Positions 16,480-24,679 of a DNA stretch of 64,000 nucleotides are shown here, piece after piece. Origin of the DNA: Paenibacillus sp. TCA20 (GTDB lineage Bacteria; Bacillota; Bacilli; Paenibacillales; Paenibacillaceae); contig NZ_BBIW01000003.1 of the NCBI RefSeq assembly GCF_000732325.1, positions 62,001 through 126,000 on the forward strand. The letters run 5' to 3'. Both the position numbers and the translations under genes were made by a program. The first letter of the stretch is position 1. Each line of letters opens with the position of its first letter. The notes below the pieces were generated by a model. The model saw nothing but the letters and a program-made list of their open reading frames with translations. It did no database searches and was not told the origin of the DNA.

Positions 16480-19400
16480 GACCTGTCAAATTGAAGCTGT
16501 CTGGTCTGCAGAGCTATCGTGAAGTGCAGGAAATTGACTTTAGAACATTGACAGAAACGGGGCTGTTCGGCATATTCGGTCCGACGGGAAGCGGTAAATC
16601 CACCATTCTTGATGCGATTACCCTTGCGATGTACGGTAAAGTGGAACGGGCGGTGAACGGAACACAGGGAATTATGAATCAGGCGGAGGACACACTATTT
16701 GTCTCCTTCAGCTTTGAACTGCAGTCAGAGAAGGGTGTACAGCATTTCCGTGTGGAACGAAGGTTCAAACGGACGGGGGACGTCTCGATCAGCAATACCG
16801 TGAGCCGTTTTGTTGCTGTTACGGAGGAAGGCGAGGAAGTACTGGCAGATAAGCTTGCGGAGGTCAATCGAGCGGTAGAAGAGATGATTGGGCTGAAAAT
16901 GGATGATTTCACACGGGCTGTAGTTCTTCCTCAGGGCAAGTTCGCAGAATTTCTATCCCTTAAAGGAGCGGAGCGCAGGCAAATGCTGCAGCGCCTGTTT
17001 CATCTGGAGAAGTATGGAGATCAGCTTGCGATCAAGCTGAGCCGCAAGGTAAAAGAGAACGATAGTGCACGAAAAACGCTGGAAGCGGAGCAGCAAGGAC
17101 TGGGTCTTGCAAGCAGGGAGGCTGTGGAAGAGGCGGAGCGCAGGCTCAGCGAATCTGTACTCCTGGCCGAGAATGCCCGCAAACAGCTTGAAGAGCTGAA
17201 CACAGCGGCTGAAGGTATGGGCAAAGTAAGAGAGCAAATGCTGGAGCGCACTAAATATCGGCAGCTTCTTGATGGGATGTCTCAGCAGGAGGCTCATATT
17301 ACAGAGCTTGAGAAACAGCTTGATCTGTCTTCCAAAGCCTCAGTGCTTATTCCCATCCTGGAGGAGCTTGAGAAGACACAGGCCGAATCGGTTAAACGTC
17401 AAGCAGCTGCGGAGGCAGCCAAGTTGCAGCTTGATCAGTGTGAGCAGGCTGTCTTGGAATGTTCAAAGGCAGAGGAGCAGGCGGCGAGGGACTTGGCTGA
17501 AGAAGAGCCCAAGCTGCTGGTTCGACTGGAGCAGCTTGAACAAGCACAGGAGCTGGAGCGGGAAACAGACGCGGCCAAGAAATTCTTGGCACAGCTTGAG
17601 CAGCAGAGAAATGCAGAGGAAGCATTATATGAACAGACCCGTCAGGCATTTGTAAAAGAGCAGGACCTTCATACACGTGGACAGCAGAGACGAAAGGAAC
17701 TGCAGGACGGACTTGCTTCCTGTGAAGTGAAAGCACAGGAGAGAAAGGAAGTATTAGGGGCCGTAGCCGCGAAGCATAAGCTCGATACGGCTGCCGAGAG
17801 GCTGAAAGAATCGCGTGTGCAGGGCCAGCAGGCCGATCTCAAGCTGAATACAGCAAAAGATGAGCTGGAACAGACGGCTGCTGAGGAAGTGAGGCTTGCT
17901 GAAGAGCAAGCGCAGCTGACTATTCAGCTGCGTGAGACTCAAGAAGCGCTTGCTCTAAGCGGGCAACAGCTTGATCGGGAAGTTGAGGAGCTCGGTAAGC
18001 TTGAAGAACGACTGCGAAATGAACTGAAGGAGAATGAGCGGAGGAATCTGTCCGCCCGTCTGGCAGCTGAGCTGACGGATGGCGTGCCGTGCTCAGTCTG
18101 CGGTTCGGTCCATCACCCGAATCCGCAGGAGCTTGTTCACGAGCCGGGCGATGCTCGTGAAGAGGACCTCGCACAGCTGCGCGCCATCTCGGCTGAGCTC
18201 TACGAGCTCCGCCTCGGCCTGCGCCAGCAGCTGCATGAGCTGCGCGGACTCCTCGCGCAGCTAGACCCCGGGACCGCGGACATGGACGCGGTCCCTGCCC
18301 CGCAGGCGGAAGCCGCGCCTGCGGCAGAGATCGCCGCAGCGGAGCTTGCTGCTGCGGCGCCGGAGGCGGTGGTGCGCGGCTATGCTACACGCACCCGCAC
18401 TTACCGCGAGGCGGCGGATCACTTCGCCGCCTCCCTGACCGCGCTGCGCACAGAAGCCGCGCAGCAGGAGACGCGCGCTGCCACGGCACGTCAGCGCAAA
18501 TGGCTGGCGCAAGCGGCATATGACGCTTGCATCAGCCAGCAGGCGGAGGCAGCAGCACGCATCGAGCTGCACACCGCCGAATACGAGGCCATTCGCGCAG
18601 ATTGGGCGCGTGAATGGCCTGGCATCGCACCAGAGGAAGCGATAGAGAGGTATGAATTGCTTCAGGAGAGGGATGCTGCAGCAGAGGAGATCAAGCTCAG
18701 ACTGGATAAGAGTGTCTCCTTCCTTGAAGAGAAGGCATCTGCCATGAACGAGCTTCAGCAGCAGCTGGCCTCCATTGACAAACGGCGTGCGCAGCTCGAG
18801 GCCGAATGGCAGGGCAAGAAGGAGCTGCTCACCGAACGGGAAACGCGTCTCCGCCATTTAGTGCAGGAGGAACGCGCAGAGTCCCTTCTTAAGGCAGCGG
18901 CAGCAAGGCTGACTGCCATACGCGAGGCTGCCAAATCCGCCAAATCCGCGCTCGTCACAGCAGAGCTTAAGAAGCAGGATGCGATGAAGCAGGCGGTCAT
19001 GTCCCGACAGGCAGCAGACTCCGTTCAGGAGCAGCTGGCAGTTGTTTCAGGGAGGTACGAAACGGAGCTTGGCCGTTCGCCATTTACGGTAGACAGGGAA
19101 GTAAGATCAGCTTACATGTTACCGGAGACGGTTCAAAAAACAGAAGCTGCCGTTCAGGAGTTCCGTGAACGGGAGAAAGAATTAACCTTACGACTGAAGG
19201 ATCTTGAGCATAAGCTGCAAGGTGCCATGCTGACAGAAGAAGAATGGCTGTCCATGAGTGAGCAGCTTCGCTTTGCCAAAGCTCGAGATGAAGAAGCGAT
19301 GCGAGTAAAAGCCAGGGCAGAGCGGGATCTTGAGGATATTACTCGTCGTCATACGCGCTGGATGGAGCTTGAAGAAGGGCGTAGTGAGCTGGATCAGTAC

Positions 19401-19910
19401 GGCGAGCAGCTGTCCAAGCTGCAATCGGTATTCCGGGGGAATACTTTCGTGGAATATATTGCCGAGGAACAGCTGATACAGGTCAGCAGAGATGCGTCCG
19501 CAAGGCTGCGTTATTTGACCAAACAGCGTTATGCGCTTGAAGTGGATTCAGGCGGCGGCTTCGTCATTGTGGATGATGCCAATGGCGGTGTGAAGCGTCC
19601 GGTCTCCACCTTGTCTGGAGGAGAGACGTTCCTGACCTCTCTATCTTTAGCTCTTGCACTGTCAGCACAGATCCAGCTTCGCGGACAATATCCGCTCCAA
19701 TTCTTTTTCCTCGATGAAGGATTTGGAACGCTGGACTCTGAGCTGCTCGATACGGTGATTACCTCTCTTGAGAAGCTTCATAATGATCAGCTTGCGGTCG
19801 GCGTTATCAGCCACGTCCCTGAGCTTCGGGCAAGACTAGCCAGGAAACTGATTGTGATTCCGGCAGAAGAGGCCGGCAGCGGCTCCAAAGTGGCTATTGA
19901 ACAGCTGTAA
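16476..19910 (+). CDS. sbcC: Exonuclease SbcCD, subunit C
   Basis: A 1144-residue SMC-like ATPase (Rad50 family). Walker A GPTGSGKS lies at residues 35-42. Long coiled-coil arms flank a zinc hook PCSVCGSVHHP (Cys 539 and 542), the ABC signature LSGGETF is near 1047, and Walker B FFFLDEGFG near 1080. The start overlaps the sbcD stop by 4 bases. The stretch just after the hook (about 18170-18620) is markedly GC- and alanine-rich compared with the rest of the gene. It is coiled coil plus a segment rich in Ala, Pro and Glu that probably varies freely between species. Confidence 0.96.
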   Translation: MRPVKLKLSGLQSYREVQEIDFRTLTETGLFGIFGPTGSGKSTILDAITLAMYGKVERAVNGTQGIMNQAEDTLFVSFSFELQSEKGVQHFRVERRFKRTGDVSISNTVSRFVAVTEEGEEVLADKLAEVNRAVEEMIGLKMDDFTRAVVLPQGKFAEFLSLKGAERRQMLQRLFHLEKYGDQLAIKLSRKVKENDSARKTLEAEQQGLGLASREAVEEAERRLSESVLLAENARKQLEELNTAAEGMGKVREQMLERTKYRQLLDGMSQQEAHITELEKQLDLSSKASVLIPILEELEKTQAESVKRQAAAEAAKLQLDQCEQAVLECSKAEEQAARDLAEEEPKLLVRLEQLEQAQELERETDAAKKFLAQLEQQRNAEEALYEQTRQAFVKEQDLHTRGQQRRKELQDGLASCEVKAQERKEVLGAVAAKHKLDTAAERLKESRVQGQQADLKLNTAKDELEQTAAEEVRLAEEQAQLTIQLRETQEALALSGQQLDREVEELGKLEERLRNELKENERRNLSARLAAELTDGVPCSVCGSVHHPNPQELVHEPGDAREEDLAQLRAISAELYELRLGLRQQLHELRGLLAQLDPGTADMDAVPAPQAEAAPAAEIAAAELAAAAPEAVVRGYATRTRTYREAADHFAASLTALRTEAAQQETRAATARQRKWLAQAAYDACISQQAEAAARIELHTAEYEAIRADWAREWPGIAPEEAIERYELLQERDAAAEEIKLRLDKSVSFLEEKASAMNELQQQLASIDKRRAQLEAEWQGKKELLTERETRLRHLVQEERAESLLKAAAARLTAIREAAKSAKSALVTAELKKQDAMKQAVMSRQAADSVQEQLAVVSGRYETELGRSPFTVDREVRSAYMLPETVQKTEAAVQEFREREKELTLRLKDLEHKLQGAMLTEEEWLSMSEQLRFAKARDEEAMRVKARAERDLEDITRRHTRWMELEEGRSELDQYGEQLSKLQSVFRGNTFVEYIAEEQLIQVSRDASARLRYLTKQRYALEVDSGGGFVIVDDANGGVKRPVSTLSGGETFLTSLSLALALSAQIQLRGQYPLQFFFLDEGFGTLDSELLDTVITSLEKLHNDQLAVGVISHVPELRARLARKLIVIPAEEAGSGSKVAIEQL

Positions 19911-19926
19911 TCTGATCATCAATGGG

Positions 19927-19955
19927 TTGAGCATGAATTAATATGGATGTAAAAT
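19927..19955 (+). promoter_or_regulatory. Possible sigma-A promoter
   Basis: TTGAGC (19927-19932) and TAAAAT (19950-19955) are spaced by 17 bases, upstream of the small gene at 20048. No clear terminator separates sbcC from this gene, so read-through is also possible. Confidence 0.45.
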
Positions 19956-20047
19956 GTCTATTCTTCTCCTTAAACAGTGGCAATTCGCCCAGCTCTGAAT
20001 ATGTTATGGGTAAGAGTCCATTGTTTATAAGGAGGAGTGTTAGTCTC

Positions 20048-20380
20048 ATGGAGAAACAAGACAAGAAGAAAATGTGTTCCGATCATCTATATCGTTATGT
20101 GTCGGTGTGGATGGAGGATGGAACTGTGCATGACGGCATCGTGGAAAGTGTGGACGAAGAAAATGTATATTTGGCCGTGCCGATGACTTGTGATACTTAT
20201 CAGCAAGCACCTGCTCACGGAATGCATGCGTATTGTGGATGTATGCCTTCCCCGTGCGGTGATTACAGAGGATTTTTTCCATACGGTGGTGGATATGGTT
20301 ACGGCAGACGCCGCCGCTTCAATCGGCTGATCCTTCCACTATTTGCACTCACTGCTATTTCTTTACTGCCTTATTACTAA
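20048..20380 (+). CDS. Small protein with Sm-like N-terminus and Cys/Gly-rich middle, unknown function
   Basis: A 110-residue protein with no recognised family. Residues about 12-40 (YVSVWMEDGTVHDGIV, then VYLAVP) have the strand pattern of an Sm-like or small barrel domain. The middle holds Cys and His (HAYCGCMPSPCGDY), then a Gly/Tyr run with a basic RRRR. The C-terminus is hydrophobic (LILPLFALTAISLLPYY). ATG 20048 follows AAGGAGGAG; the frame is open from 19943 but without a good ribosome site. The tail suggests membrane or spore-surface association, but that is inference. A terminator follows. Confidence 0.7.
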   Translation: MEKQDKKKMCSDHLYRYVSVWMEDGTVHDGIVESVDEENVYLAVPMTCDTYQQAPAHGMHAYCGCMPSPCGDYRGFFPYGGGYGYGRRRRFNRLILPLFALTAISLLPYY

Positions 20381-20419
20381 AAGCTCTCATCATTTGCTGC
20401 AGCTTGTATACAGACAAAG

Positions 20420-20448
20420 AGCCCTCTGCTTATGCAGGGGGGTTTTTC
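20420..20448 (+). terminator. Rho-independent terminator
   Basis: CCCTCTGC and GCAGGGGG enclose TTAT and are followed by TTTTT. It terminates the gene ending at 20380. Confidence 0.85.
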
Positions 20449-20555
20449 TATTCATGAAGACGCGTTGATGACGGACTCGAATTTGGGACGGTTTGTGCTT
20501 CACTCGATTCTTGAAACGAGAGGCACGAACTTGTATGATAAACTTGTCTATTAGA

Positions 20556-20639
20556 TAGAATGAACTAATGAGTCCTTGCACTATGCCCTAAGCCCGGCTC
20601 AATATCGAATGTTAATGGATAATTTGATAGTTCATTCTA
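20556..20639. repeat. 12-bp perfect inverted repeat in the 20.4-20.8 kb gap
   Basis: TAGAATGAACTA (20556-20567) is the exact reverse complement of TAGTTCATTCTA (20628-20639), with 60 bases between. No coding frame spans it. It could be a folded RNA, a decayed small element or a binding site pair. The rest of 20449-20670 shows nothing recognisable. Confidence 0.5.
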
Positions 20640-20674
20640 ACTTGCATACATATGGCTGTACCTAGATTGAAATG

Positions 20675-20776
20675 ACCCGCTCAGCTAGATGACAGGTGGT
20701 GAGATCCGCTGCAATTGGTACGGCTTTATATCGTTCAAGATCGTTCAAGCTTGCGGGTTATATAAGTCCACCACCT
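20675..20776 (+). other. Candidate structured leader of the HIT gene
   Basis: AGGTGGTG (20694-20701) pairs perfectly with CACCACCT (20769-20776). Inside it CTGCAA (20709-20714) can pair with TTGCGG (20751-20756). ACCCGC (20675-20680), outside the main stem, is perfectly complementary to GCGGGT (20753-20758), so two pairings compete. The loop holds two exact tandem copies of ATCGTTCAAG (20730-20749). This is not a T-box. No known riboswitch was recognised. Confidence 0.35.
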
Positions 20777-20842
20777 TACTTGTACTTGTGGTTAACGGGC
20801 TTTCTCATCGTCCAATTCAAATTATAGATGGAGGTAACTATT

Positions 20843-21202
20843 ATGGACTGTTTATTTTGCAAAATCGTTGAAGGCACAATTCCGTCAAATAAAGTACTGG
20901 AGAATGAGCAGGTAGTTGTATTCCACGACATCCAGCCTGCAGCACCGACACATGTGCTTGTCATTCCGAAGAAGCATATCGCTTCAATGAATGAGGTGGA
21001 AGGGGAAGACTTTGCTCTGATCGGAGAGATACACAAAGCAGCTCAAGAAGCGGCAAAGCAGCTGGGTATTGCGGAATCAGGTTATCGCCTGATCAACAAC
21101 TGCGGCCAGGATGGTGAACAGACCGTTCATCATCTGCATTATCATGTGCTTGGCGGTGCACGCCTCGGGGCGCTTACAGGTATTTCTAAATCACACAGCT
21201 AA
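20843..21202 (+). CDS. HIT family nucleotide-binding protein
   Basis: A 119-residue histidine-triad protein of the HINT branch. It has the N-terminal CLFCKIVEGTIPS segment, the central FHDIQPAAPTHVLVIPKKH strand, and the triad HHLHYHVLGG near residues 95-104. Relatives hydrolyse nucleoside phosphoramidates and bind purine nucleotides. The physiological substrate here is unknown. The frame opens at ATG 20828, but the GGAGGT just after it is the ribosome site for ATG 20843, and the family start MDCLFCK fits. It stands alone behind a long leader, upstream of the rpsU promoter. Confidence 0.93.
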   Translation: MDCLFCKIVEGTIPSNKVLENEQVVVFHDIQPAAPTHVLVIPKKHIASMNEVEGEDFALIGEIHKAAQEAAKQLGIAESGYRLINNCGQDGEQTVHHLHYHVLGGARLGALTGISKSHS

Positions 21203-21378
21203 ATCTAACGTGGATTTGAAGGATTTGATTAGACCTGAATCTAGACTTAATGTAGATATATAGATGCAAATCGATATTGTTTGTCTATATATAGTCTTGA
21301 AACTACTGTTTTAATCCATCGAGAAATGGCCTCATTAAGCCCAAAAAACTACTTTTTCAGCGTGTATTCTTATAGAGG

Positions 21379-21408
21379 TTGACACACTAACGAATTTTCA
21401 CCTATAAT
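21379..21408 (+). promoter_or_regulatory. Strong sigma-A promoter for rpsU-yqeY
   Basis: Consensus TTGACA (21379-21384) and TATAAT (21403-21408) are separated by 18 bases, about 60 bases before the rpsU start. Both hexamers are perfect, as expected for a ribosomal protein gene. Confidence 0.9.
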
Positions 21409-21468
21409 TAAGTTTGATGAACCGTGTTATATGCTCTTGGACGGTCTGGTCGGAGGGAGGGAAAACTG

Positions 21469-21642
21469 GTGTCTGAAACTAAAGTTCGCAAAAACGAGAC
21501 AATTGATGCTGCACTTCGTCGCTTTAAACGTTCCATCGCTAAAGATGGTGTTTTAGCTGAGGTGAAGAAACGCAAGCATTATGAAAAGCCAAGCGTAAAG
21601 CGCAAGAAAAAGTCCGAGGCTGCTCGTAAGAGAAAGTTTTAG
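21469..21642 (+). CDS. rpsU: 30S ribosomal protein S21
   Basis: A 57-residue basic protein, the same length as B. subtilis S21. It has the family core [14 protein letters not shown] and the lysine/arginine-rich tail [20 protein letters not shown]. The start is a GTG at 21469, eight bases after CGGAGGGAGGG. The longer in-frame GTG at 21424 would add 15 residues unlike the family. yqeY follows after 16 bases, the same pair as in B. subtilis. Confidence 0.97.
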   Translation: MSETKVRKNETIDAALRRFKRSIAKDGVLAEVKKRKHYEKPSVKRKKKSEAARKRKF

Positions 21643-21658
21643 GAGGAATTAGAACAAC

Positions 21659-22102
21659 ATGAATCTTAGCGAACGATTGAACGAAGATATGAAGCAAGCG
21701 ATGAAGAGTCAGGACAAGTTCACACTCTCCACCATTCGATTGGTTCGTTCGACGATTAAGAATCTTGAAATAGATTTGAAAAGAACTTTGGATGACAACG
21801 AAGTGCTTGATATCCTCAGTCGTGAAATCAAACAGCGCAAAGATGCCCTCCAAGAATTTGATAAAGCGGGTCGCACAGAACTTGCGGAGAATGCCAAAGC
21901 GGAAATTGATATAATCAGCAAGTATCTACCCTCACAGCTTACCGAAGAAGAAATTAAAGTCATTGTACAGCAGACCATCCAGGAAACCGGTGCTTCTTCG
22001 AAAGCCGAGATGGGTAAAGTGATGTCAGCCCTTTTGCCTAAAGTTAAAGGCAAAGCGGATGGCAAGCTGGTGAGCCAAGCAGTTCAACAATTTCTGCAAT
22101 AA
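21659..22102 (+). CDS. yqeY: GatB/YqeY domain-containing protein
   Basis: A 147-residue helical protein of the YqeY family, related to the tail domain of the GatB amidotransferase subunit. Features are the N-terminal LNEDMKQAMKSQD helix, the repeated DILSREIKQRKDALQEF stretch, and the C-terminal GKVMSALLPKVKGKADGKLVSQAV. By homology it may bind tRNA, but its function is not settled. It follows rpsU with AGGAGG upstream of ATG 21659 and is closed by a strong terminator. Confidence 0.95.
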   Translation: MNLSERLNEDMKQAMKSQDKFTLSTIRLVRSTIKNLEIDLKRTLDDNEVLDILSREIKQRKDALQEFDKAGRTELAENAKAEIDIISKYLPSQLTEEEIKVIVQQTIQETGASSKAEMGKVMSALLPKVKGKADGKLVSQAVQQFLQ

Positions 22103-22110
22103 CATAACCG

Positions 22111-22146
22111 TAAACACTCCCTGTTTCAGGGAGTGTTTTTTCTTTT
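22111..22146 (+). terminator. Rho-independent terminator
   Basis: AAACACTCCCTG and CAGGGAGTGTTT form a perfect hairpin followed by T-rich sequence. It ends rpsU-yqeY and lies directly against the sigma-W-type promoter. Confidence 0.95.
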
Positions 22147-22147
22147 T

Positions 22148-22174
22148 TGAAACGTAACACTTGCATGAAGCGTA
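22148..22174 (+). promoter_or_regulatory. Sigma-W type promoter for nfeD-floA
   Basis: TGAAAC (22148-22153) and CGTA (22171-22174) are separated by exactly 17 bases, matching the sigma-W consensus for envelope-stress genes. The B. subtilis counterpart yqeZ-yqfA-yqfB is a known sigma-W operon. This strongly suggests conserved control. Confidence 0.85.
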
Positions 22175-22226
22175 ATATACGACATATGGTGACATTATAG
22201 ACTTATACAGGAGGGAGGTTATAAAT

Positions 22227-23582
22227 TTGGCAGTCACTTTGAAAAAGTGGAATTTCTCTGTTGTCATGATGGCTGTTGTATTGCTTGCTATGTTTTCCGC
22301 TCTATTCTTGGCTCCAACTGCACAGGCTGCGAAATCGGGAGCCGTGTATGTGATACCGGTTGATCAGCCTATTGAACGCGGGCTCCACAAGTTTATGGAA
22401 CGTGGGTTCAAGGAAGCTGGGGAGATGGAGGCAGGTCTTATTGTACTGCAGATTAATACGCCGGGCGGATTGGTTCAGACGACGAAAGAGATCGGTGATA
22501 TGATTCAGAGCAGCAGTATCCCGGTGGCGGCTTTTATACATGGTGATGCAGCATCGGCAGGCAGCTATATCGCATTAACGGCGGATCATATCGCAATGTC
22601 ACCTGGCAGCACAATCGGTGCAGCAGCACTTGTGGATGCCAGCAATAACTATATCGAGGATCCGAAAGCAGTCGCTACATGGAAGGCTAATATGCAGGCA
22701 GCTGCGGAGAAGAACGATCGGAACGGAGAAATTGCACAAGGCATGACAGACCTTAACATGGTCGTTGAAATGCCGGAGATTAACAAGACGAAGCAGCAAG
22801 GACAGGTTATTTCTCTGACCGCAAATGAGGCACTTAAGGTAGGTTATGCAGATAAGATTGCTTCGACCCCTGCTGAGGTTGCTGCATGGCTTGAATATTC
22901 CTCGGATAATCTATTTGTAATGGAGCAGACCACGTTTGAGAAGATATCCACTTTCCTTACACATCCGGTGGTATCGACCATTCTATTGTTCCTCGGTATC
23001 GCGGGTATACTGATCGAATTGTTTGTTCCTGGATTCGGTGTTCCAGGTATTGTGGGCGTTATTAGCTTTGCACTGTACTTTGGAGGCAGCTACGTAGCGG
23101 GCATCGGTGGATCGGAGACCTGGTTCCTCTTTATCATCGGTCTGGCATTGCTCATCGCTGAATTGTTTGTTCCAAGCTTCGGTATCCTGGGCATATTAGG
23201 CTCTGTAAGCTTGATTGCAGGTGTCGTTCGAGCCGCGTACGATACGGGTACGGCTTTGTTCTCCCTTGGGATTGCCGCAGCGGCCGCAATAGCGGTTGTT
23301 ATTATTGTCGCAATTATATTCAAGGAACGCGGGATATGGAACCGATTTATTCTCAGAGACAGCATGACAGCAGAGCAAGGCTACTCTTCTATTCGGACTA
23401 GAGAAGATTTGATCGGCAAGAACGGAATAAGTTTGACAACACTCCGCCCTGCCGGCACAGCTGTCATTGATGGGGAGAATGTAGATGTGGTCACTGAAGG
23501 CAGCTTTATTGCAGCGAATGAACAGATAACCGTTCACAAAGTAGAAGGAACAAGGGTTGTCGTTAAGCGTATAAACCTTTAA
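22227..23582 (+). CDS. NfeD family membrane serine protease (YqeZ-type)
   Basis: A 451-residue long-form NfeD protein. An N-terminal signal or anchor segment (residues 9-35) precedes a ClpP-class protease domain (LQINTPGGL, then GDAASAGSYIAL with the presumed catalytic Ser). About four to five membrane helices follow (residues 245-370), then a C-terminal OB-fold NfeD domain. By family it partners the flotillin FloA in membrane microdomains and the response to cell-wall antibiotics. The start is TTG 22227, right after GGAGGGAGG; no ATG gives a sensible start. It is the first gene after the sigma-W promoter. Confidence 0.93.
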   Translation: MAVTLKKWNFSVVMMAVVLLAMFSALFLAPTAQAAKSGAVYVIPVDQPIERGLHKFMERGFKEAGEMEAGLIVLQINTPGGLVQTTKEIGDMIQSSSIPVAAFIHGDAASAGSYIALTADHIAMSPGSTIGAAALVDASNNYIEDPKAVATWKANMQAAAEKNDRNGEIAQGMTDLNMVVEMPEINKTKQQGQVISLTANEALKVGYADKIASTPAEVAAWLEYSSDNLFVMEQTTFEKISTFLTHPVVSTILLFLGIAGILIELFVPGFGVPGIVGVISFALYFGGSYVAGIGGSETWFLFIIGLALLIAELFVPSFGILGILGSVSLIAGVVRAAYDTGTALFSLGIAAAAAIAVVIIVAIIFKERGIWNRFILRDSMTAEQGYSSIRTREDLIGKNGISLTTLRPAGTAVIDGENVDVVTEGSFIAANEQITVHKVEGTRVVVKRINL

Positions 23583-23660
23583 TTATGGGGCCGCCTTGAT
23601 AACAATGCAAAAGGTCATACAGCAAAGTCAAAAATAATATGTTTGTGGAGGAATTTAAAC

Positions 23661-24665
23661 ATGGATTCAGGTATCGTACCTATTCTTCTGATCGCGGTTG
23701 TCGTGATCATCGTTCTGAGTGTATTCTTCAGCTTCTTCCCGGTTATGCTCTGGATTTCGGCTCTCGCATCCGGTGTTCGTATCAGCATTATCACGCTTGT
23801 AGCCATGAGACTTAGACGGGTAACGCCGAGCCGGATCGTAAATCCAATGATTAAGGCAACCAAAGCGGGTCTGGGACTCAATATTAATCAGCTGGAGAGC
23901 CATTACTTGGCCGGGGGTAACGTAGACCGTGTCGTGAACTCCCTTATTGCTGCCCAGCGTGCGAACATTCCGCTAGAATTTGAACGTGCTGCAGCGATTG
24001 ACCTTGCAGGACGTGACGTTCTCCAGGCGGTTCAAATGAGCGTTAACCCGCGTGTTATCGAGACACCGGTCGTTTCTGCCGTAGCAAAAGACGGGATCGA
24101 AGTGAAGGTTAAAGCACGTGTTACCGTTCGTGCGAACATTGACAGACTCGTCGGTGGTGCGGGTGAAGAAACAATTATCGCCCGTGTAGGGGAAGGGATC
24201 GTAAGTACGAATGGTTCCTCAGACTCTCACAAAGATGTGCTGGAGCATCCGGACCGGATCTCTCGTACTGTGCTTGAAAAAGGACTTGATGCGGGTACTG
24301 CGTTCGAGATCCTATCTATCGATATTGCTGATGTCAGCGTAGGAAATAACATTGGTGCGGATCTGCAAACGGAGCAAGCTGAGGCTGACAAGCGGATTGC
24401 CCAGGCAAAAGCAGAAGAGCGCCGTGCCATGGCCGTTGCTCAAGAGCAAGAGATGAAGGCTCGCGTCGTAGAGATGAGAGCGCGCGTTGTTGAATCCGAG
24501 TCTCAAGTACCGCTTGCGATGGCTGAGGCTTTCCGTAATGGCCAGATCGGTGTAATGGATTATATGAACTACCGCAACATTGAAGCAGATACTCAAATGC
24601 GCGGCTCCATCGCAAGACCTGAGGATCGCCAGGGAGATAACGACGAATCAAACCCTAATAAATAA
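23661..24665 (+). CDS. floA: Flotillin-like protein FloA
   Basis: A 334-residue membrane scaffold protein (YqfA). An N-terminal membrane hairpin ([18 protein letters not shown]) is followed by a band-7/SPFH-like region and a long Ala/Glu-rich coiled coil ([18 protein letters not shown]). Length and sequence match B. subtilis FloA. ATG 23661 follows GTGGAGGAATTT and is preferred to an upstream in-frame TTG at 23643. In the family it forms lipid-raft-like assemblies that influence membrane fluidity and signalling. Downstream of nfeD in the presumed sigma-W operon. Confidence 0.96.
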   Translation: MDSGIVPILLIAVVVIIVLSVFFSFFPVMLWISALASGVRISIITLVAMRLRRVTPSRIVNPMIKATKAGLGLNINQLESHYLAGGNVDRVVNSLIAAQRANIPLEFERAAAIDLAGRDVLQAVQMSVNPRVIETPVVSAVAKDGIEVKVKARVTVRANIDRLVGGAGEETIIARVGEGIVSTNGSSDSHKDVLEHPDRISRTVLEKGLDAGTAFEILSIDIADVSVGNNIGADLQTEQAEADKRIAQAKAEERRAMAVAQEQEMKARVVEMRARVVESESQVPLAMAEAFRNGQIGVMDYMNYRNIEADTQMRGSIARPEDRQGDNDESNPNK

Positions 24666-24679
24666 GGTGGTGGATGTAA

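Noticed and set aside
18261-18857. 198-codon minus-strand open frame inside sbcC
   Set aside because: It lies in the GC-rich part of sbcC, where stop codons are rare in all frames. It has no ribosome site or family pattern.
20675-20842. T-box leader upstream of the HIT gene
   Set aside because: The GGTGGTGAGATCCGC stretch is only superficially similar. No T-box consensus, specifier loop or terminator/antiterminator pair is present.
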